DNA of 64,000 nt, from positions 14,435,695-14,499,694 of the forward strand of contig CM055820.1 of NCBI GenBank assembly GCA_029582265.1, written 5' to 3'. Each line of letters starts with the position of its first letter. Position 1 is the first letter of the stretch. The position numbers and the translations under genes were made by a program. This document shows positions 58,983-64,000 of this stretch, piece by piece. This stretch comes from Zoroaster sp. YZ-2022. Its lineage: Eukaryota > Echinodermata > Asteroidea > Forcipulatida > Zoroasteridae. The notes beneath the pieces are model-generated. The model saw nothing but the letters and a program-made list of their open reading frames with translations, ran no database searches and had not been told where the DNA came from.

Positions 58983-59353
58983 CTAACCCTCCTACTGTTT
59001 GACCATTTGAAACCATTCAAAATTTCCACTTACCAAAATGCCCACTGGTTTTGTACACACATGGTGATACCATTTGAAGTGTTGGTAGCAAGCTTAAATA
59101 TCATTCAAATCCATTCAAATGCATAGAGGGTCCATTGATTCACCACTTAGAAGTATCCAAACAAGGTTTTGTATTAGCTGTACTACCATTTGGACAGATC
59201 CAAACAAGGTTTTGTATTAGCTGACCTACCATTCAAAACCATTTGGGGGAATCAATACTGTACAGTTATTTCACCATTCAAAACCACAAAAGCGAATGGT
59301 TTCAAATGGTGGATCAACTTGTATGAAAAAGGTACCAAAAGTAGGAGGGTTAA
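58983..59353 (-). mobile_element. TTAACCCTCCTA element with GGTTTTGAATGG modules, copy 1
   Basis: The left end is (C)TAACCCTCCTACTG and the right end is GTAGGAGGGTTAA. The interior consists of about ten CCATTCAAAACCATTTG-like modules in both orientations, with an internal doubling of CCAAACAAGGTTTTGTATTA. It is an inverted near-copy of 61343-61716. Confidence 0.85.
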
Positions 59354-60249
59354 TGAATAAAGTCACTGATCTCTGACTGAATAACAGGATATTCAGACAG
59401 TTCAAGTTGCACTAGCCACTTAAATAAAATAAATACAATCCAGACAATTATCATCAATTTCCCCAGGGATGGATCAAGTCAAGAACAAAACACCATACAA
59501 GCCAGATACATGTAAGCAAAAAATATCACTTTAAAACTAGAAGTATAAGCCTCCCCTAAAATAAAACAATTCAAAATCGCACAAAAATACTGAATTATCT
59601 TGATTCTTTAATAACTCACTACAAAAAATAAATCACTTTGAATACATTAATTTTATATCTGTTATAATCTGTATAGGACATATAGATATACATATGTACA
59701 ATTAAGCATAGACATGCATGATTCAATGACAAATTGGAGCATTTGTGTGGGTGATGTAACCTTGTCTGAAATTGAATTAAATTAAGATCATGCTTCAGAC
59801 AGCTGTCTGGCATGGTTTCCACATAGGAATCCAAGGGAGCTGGGCAGTTGTGTCTTGTAGGGAGACACTTGAAGGTTCATAATTATGCATGAAAGCCAAC
59901 TAGCCAAGCATAAAAACCTTCCATCCTTACCATAATTATTTATTACACAAACCAGTTATTATAACCCACTAGAATAATGTGTAAGTAAATTATATCTGAA
60001 TGTACAAACATTCACTGAACTTTGAACATAATCAGATTTCAAACCGGAGATATTCTGGATGTACATGTAATTGATAAGTGAATATTGCATAATTTCCATA
60101 AAACTGTATATATTATCTGTTTATTAAGACAATTAAATGATAACATGAAATGGCTGTGTGTACTTTTATTCAGTGCCATAGTCATAGTGTGTCAAGTTTA
60201 AGTTTAAACATGTGAGTTTATTATTTTTTACAAATTTCTATTCTTTATT
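59354..60249. other. No gene seen
   Basis: AT-rich DNA with no recognised coding segment or repeat boundary. Confidence 0.4.
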
Positions 60250-60508
60250 ACAACAAAATGTTCAAAGAGAAATAATAAAACTTACAAATTTGGGGTTGCG
60301 TGAACAAGACAAATTGAAATGGAATTTGAACCAGCTTCCTGCAGATTACTCGCCTTCTACCAACTACATACCTGTACATAACAAAACCAGCACTGTGGTT
60401 GGCCAAAAAGCTCTGTTGTACAGAGCAATTGTATGCACAAGGTTACAATCAGTCAAAATTCGTTTGATCACTCATAAAACTAGAGAATCAGCTTTGGTTG
60501 GGTCCTAG
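60250..60508 (+). CDS. Possible terminal exon, unknown
   Basis: After a T-rich tract and a possible acceptor (GTTCAAAG|AG) an open frame runs to TAG at 60508. It includes LGLREQDKLKWNLNQLPADY and TVVGQKALLYRAI, which look more protein-like than neighbouring frames. AATAAA occurs at 60520-60525, only 12 bases after the stop. There is no ATG at the 5' end. I do not recognise the family, and a decayed transposon exon is an equally good reading. Confidence 0.25.
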
Positions 60509-61342
60509 ACTTGGAAAGAAATAAAAGAGAACACGGTGTTCTCATGTGGGTTTTATGCTAGGAACCTACATGTAAATGTAACATACATTGTACTATACAC
60601 ATGTAGGGTCCTTCAAACGACAGCTCAAAACAGGGATCTTCAATCAAGCTTTTCAATAATTTCAAGGTTTTTACAAAGTGAAGTAGATACATTGAGACAG
60701 CAGCTGCAGTGCTAAATTGTTAATTATTATTGAAGTGTGATCTTCCCAAACTCTGAATCCTATTCTGAGATCCAAAGCTGATCATGGTCTGAACTACAAA
60801 GCAGCTTTCAGAATCAATTCATGCTTCAGGTTTCCTCAATTTGGATTTTCAGACGACCTCAACTCAAAGTCCTGAGTATCAATGGTAATGAACAATCAAA
60901 CGATGTGTGTACAACTATGGTGAATCAACTATTTCTTTATATCTAACTCACTACTAGGCCATCACAAATAATGAATCTTTGATTGATTTCTCTTCAATAA
61001 TTGTCCTTCAAATGCTTTCAAGCCTTTTAGTTTCATGTCAATCTCCATTTGTTTGTTTGTTTGTTTGTTTTTAGTTTTTTTTTACATAATTTGTATAACA
61101 GTCCTCTTTTATATTGTCATGTTACTGATTTTATTTAAACTGGTCTCCGCAACATCAGATCTCAAAGATGTTGGTTATTCCAGGTGCAAGTTCAAATACA
61201 AACTTATGTTATACTTTTCTGCTTAAAAAAGGATTGAAGCTTAGCTTTAGAGACTTTCTTTAAAAATCAAACCAAATAAAGGTTTGTTTTTTAAAGGTAT
61301 TTTTCTAAATTGATGATGCATTTTGACATTTTTTAAAGAAAA
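60509..61342. other. No gene; (TTTG)n at 61049-61070
   Basis: A short GTTT microsatellite lies here and nothing else is recognised. Confidence 0.4.
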
Positions 61343-61716
61343 TTAACCCTCCTACTTCTGGTACCTTTTTCATACAAGTTGATGCACCATTTGAAACCAT
61401 TCGATTTTGTGGTTTTGAATGGTGAAATAACTGTGTACAGTATTGATTCCCTCAAAAGGTTTTGAATGGTAGGTCAGCTAATACAAAACCTTGTTTGGAT
61501 CTTCCAAATGGTAGTACAGCTAATACAAAACCTTGTTTGGATACTTCTAAGTGGTGAATCAATGGACCCTCTATGCATTTGAATGGATTTGAATGGTAGT
61601 AAAGCTTGCTACCAACACTGTTCATATGGTATCACCATGTGTGTACAAAACCAATGGGCATTTTGTTAAGTGGAAATTTTGAATGGTTTTAAATTGTCAA
61701 ACAGTAGGAGGGTTAA
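61343..61716 (+). mobile_element. TTAACCCTCCTA element with GGTTTTGAATGG modules, copy 2
   Basis: TTAACCCTCCTACTTCTGG to CAGTAGGAGGGTTAA, with TTAA at both edges. It is the inverted counterpart of 58983-59353, 2 kb away, with high similarity throughout. Confidence 0.9.
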
Positions 61717-63229
61717 TGCAATAAATACAATGTCCACATAATACTAAGAGTGCTTTGAGGGTTATTGTCAGGAGATGTACACATTAATATGCATATGTCC
61801 ATTAACATCAATAGGTATTAATGAGACGTCTACAGGGATCTCAAAGTTTAGAGGAGTAGGAGGGTACAAGAAAGAAAGTAGGAGGGTGCAGACAAATGGG
61901 CAAAGCCCATTTGCCGAGCGCCAAAGGCGCTACGCGTTCCGGGAAAGGCGGGATCCGGCGGCCCTCCCCCGGAAAAAAATTGAAAATTGTACTCTCTGAG
62001 GTGCATCACTGGGTTTGAGGCCCTCAAGAGGCATTTGGAGGGTTATTTCCAACCCATGGAAAACAGAAAAAATGAAGAGTCTGAAGTACACTTTCCAGAC
62101 TGAGGCCTTTCCCCGTAATCCACGCATCTAGCGTGCCTCTCTCTCGCTTCGCCATTTCTGCACGCACGGCTGGTGCATCATACAGCGAGCTACATTCAGC
62201 GGCCCACGTACGTATACGTGACTGTGTACGTGTCAGAAGTACAGGTATGTGTGTGATCAGAGCGCATGCATATAGCAAGTTGACATGGACGTTCATGTCA
62301 CAATTTCACAAAACACGTGTTGAAGAATGTCATTGGTCGATCAAAGGCTATGTGGGCGGAACTAACTCGTTGTGCATGCCGCGCCGCTGCCTTCTAAATA
62401 AGGATATCCCGTAAGTTATGTTGGCTTTGGATAAGGACATGACTTTGCGTAGTAATTTTTTTTTAATATTACGAAACTAACAAACTGCAAAATATTACAA
62501 ATATAAAACCAGAACTTGAATGTTAATTTGTTTCTATCACAATGAACTTTAGTTAAATTTCAATAAACCTTGTTTCCTGAAAGAATGAATTTATAAGAGA
62601 CCTAGCTAGGAATAATTAAAAACAATAACTGCTACTACTAAACAACGATTTTAAGAATTAAGATTATTTTCAGAACCCAATATTTCTCGTTCAAAATCTG
62701 TTGCGATTGTACTGATTGTTACTTAATGATAAGTTATAAATCATGTTCACTTTGGTGGGGTGGGAGTTTTCGCGAGCATTCATTGCCAGGAATACCAACA
62801 TGTTCATGTTATCAGGCCGTGGCGGCTCCGCTTTTCCGTGGCGACATTTCAGCGGTGCGAAAATCGCTTGTTGGGCACTGACGTTGCCGGAATATCAAGA
62901 TATTTCTTGCCGATCCTTGCGACTGAACCGATCGAAAATTGACAACCACCAATGACATGATCATTACTGAACTCGACAATGACCGACTTAACACCTCCCT
63001 TTTTATGTATTTCTTTTGAAACAAACTGTCACCTTGTCGGCAAATGTATGTAATACACAAGAAAGCTTGGTATCGGTGGGTAAATAAATGTTAATGTTGG
63101 CGATATGCTGAGGGATGGTCGGTGGCACATCAAAATAATTACACAACAAAACCAATTTCAACACCACTTTTTTATTAGGACAACAATTAATGTGGGCATC
63201 CCCTACGAAAGTCCATTAGTGCCATCGTC
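61717..63229. other. No firm gene; GC-rich patch 61890-62420
   Basis: Small dyads (AAATGGGC-AAA-GCCCATTT and GAGCGCCAAAGGCGCT, 61894-61932) begin a GC-richer stretch containing CCCACGTACGTATACGTG. It may be a repeat end or promoter relic. Frames there have no recognisable domain. Confidence 0.4.
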
Positions 63230-64000
63230 ATTTTATTTTCGAGAGCAGTTATTTTTATTTTTGAGAGCAGTTATTTTTATTTTCGTGAGCAGTTATTTTT
63301 ATTTTCCAGAGCAGTTATTTTTATTTTCGAGAGCAGTTATTTTTATTTCCGGGATCTTTACGAAACAAAGTTTTGGTCGCGGGCTTTGCCTTATTTTATG
63401 TACAACAACGATTACAGGCCTGATAGCGGAATGGCCCCGTTTCACAAAGGCCATAGGACGCGCAGTCTATTTTTAGTAACTTTCGGTTTTATCGCTATTT
63501 ATTTTCCAGAGCAGTTATTTTTATTTTCAAGAGCAGTTATTTATATTTTCCAGAGCAGTTATTTTTATTTTCGAGAGCAGTTATTTATATTTTCCAGAGC
63601 AGTTATTTTTATTTTCCAGAGCAGTTATTTTTATTTTCCAGAGCAGTTATTTTTATTTTCCAGAGCAGTTATTTTTATTTTCGAGAGCAGTTATTTATAT
63701 TTTCCAGAGCAGTTATTTTTATTTTCCAGAGCAGTTATTTTTATTTTCGAGAGCATTTTTTTTTATTTTCAAGAGCAGTTATTTTTATTTTCAAGCAGCT
63801 TTATTTTTGTCTTTTTTGAAGCAGCTGTTTCGATTTTCGAGAGCAGTTATTTTTATTTTCCAGAGCAGTTATTTTTATTTTCCAGAGCAGTTATTTTTAT
63901 TTTCCAGAGCAGTTTTTTTTTTTTTCCAGAGCAGTTATTTTTATTTTCGAGAGCAGTTATTTATATTTTCCAGAGCAGTTATTTATATTTTCGAGAGCAG
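63230..64000. repeat. 22-bp tandem array, continues past window end
   Basis: The unit GAGCAGTTATTTTTATTTTC plus CA or GA is repeated about 5.5 times at 63230-63355 and about 22 times at 63500-64000. It is interrupted by a 140-bp GC-richer unique segment. Variants alternate between CCAGAGC and CGAGAGC. One strand is pyrimidine-rich. A long open frame through the first part is a by-product of the repeat. Confidence 0.95.

Noticed and set aside
62024..62414. Overlapping 90-93-codon frames in the GC-rich patch
   Set aside because: Both strands are open because of base composition, with no recognised motif.
63105..63476. 123-codon frame
   Set aside because: It is created by the 22-bp tandem repeat, visible as a periodic peptide.

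Overview
The window looks like ordinary intergenic or intronic DNA from a marine invertebrate deuterostome, most likely an echinoderm. I infer this from the AT-rich base composition, the very frequent TACATGTA motif, a tRNA-derived SINE with a (TTA)n tail, an L2/CR1-type LINE fragment, and many short DNA transposons with classic target duplications. No species can be named from the sequence alone. I see no complete, intact host protein gene, rRNA gene, functional tRNA gene or CRISPR array. Almost every long reading frame is explained by repeats or chance.

Layout, left to right. A 32-bp minisatellite (447-1035) is followed by a 3.7-kb hAT-like element with 8-bp target duplications (2879-6573). 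That element sits inside an older dispersed repeat whose unoccupied version lies at 37683-37905. From 9 to 22 kb there are small inverted-repeat elements, a degraded SINE, a 451-bp foldback, a Kolobok/T2-type MITE, a hairpin-ended repeat (15496-16448), TTAACCCT-ended elements and a 492-bp element with two CRE sites and a gene fragment (18791-19282). A near-perfect palindrome lies at 21992-22143.

From 24.9 to 40.4 kb two copies of a 2.3-kb repeat ('X', itself built around a ~400-bp tandem unit) face each other across 9.25 kb. The left copy is interrupted by a 1.7-kb insertion holding an L2/CR1 LINE remnant and a Myb/SANT gene fragment of the PIF/Harbinger type. The right copy is the uninterrupted version. 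Between the arms lie more MITEs, including a TTAA-flanked piggyBac-like one (31986-32622).

From 41 to 64 kb: a second and third hairpin-ended repeat, a 16-bp array, a possible short exon (43350-43486), a THAP-domain coding segment broken by a one-base shift (44190-44523), a 593-bp hAT-like element carrying a promoter-proximal exon (45787-46379), a 1.86-kb hAT-like element with perfect 8-bp TSDs (48130-49992), the better-preserved tRNA-derived SINE (51845-52226), a second large element with CpG-rich ends (53057-57774), two inverted TTAACCCTCC elements (58983-59353 and 61343-61716) and a 22-bp array that runs off the window end.

There is no operon-like logic. What can be read is a history of nested insertions: transposase-type DNA-binding fragments (THAP, Myb/SANT), non-autonomous families that must rely on enzymes encoded elsewhere, and a SINE whose tail resembles that of the local LINE.
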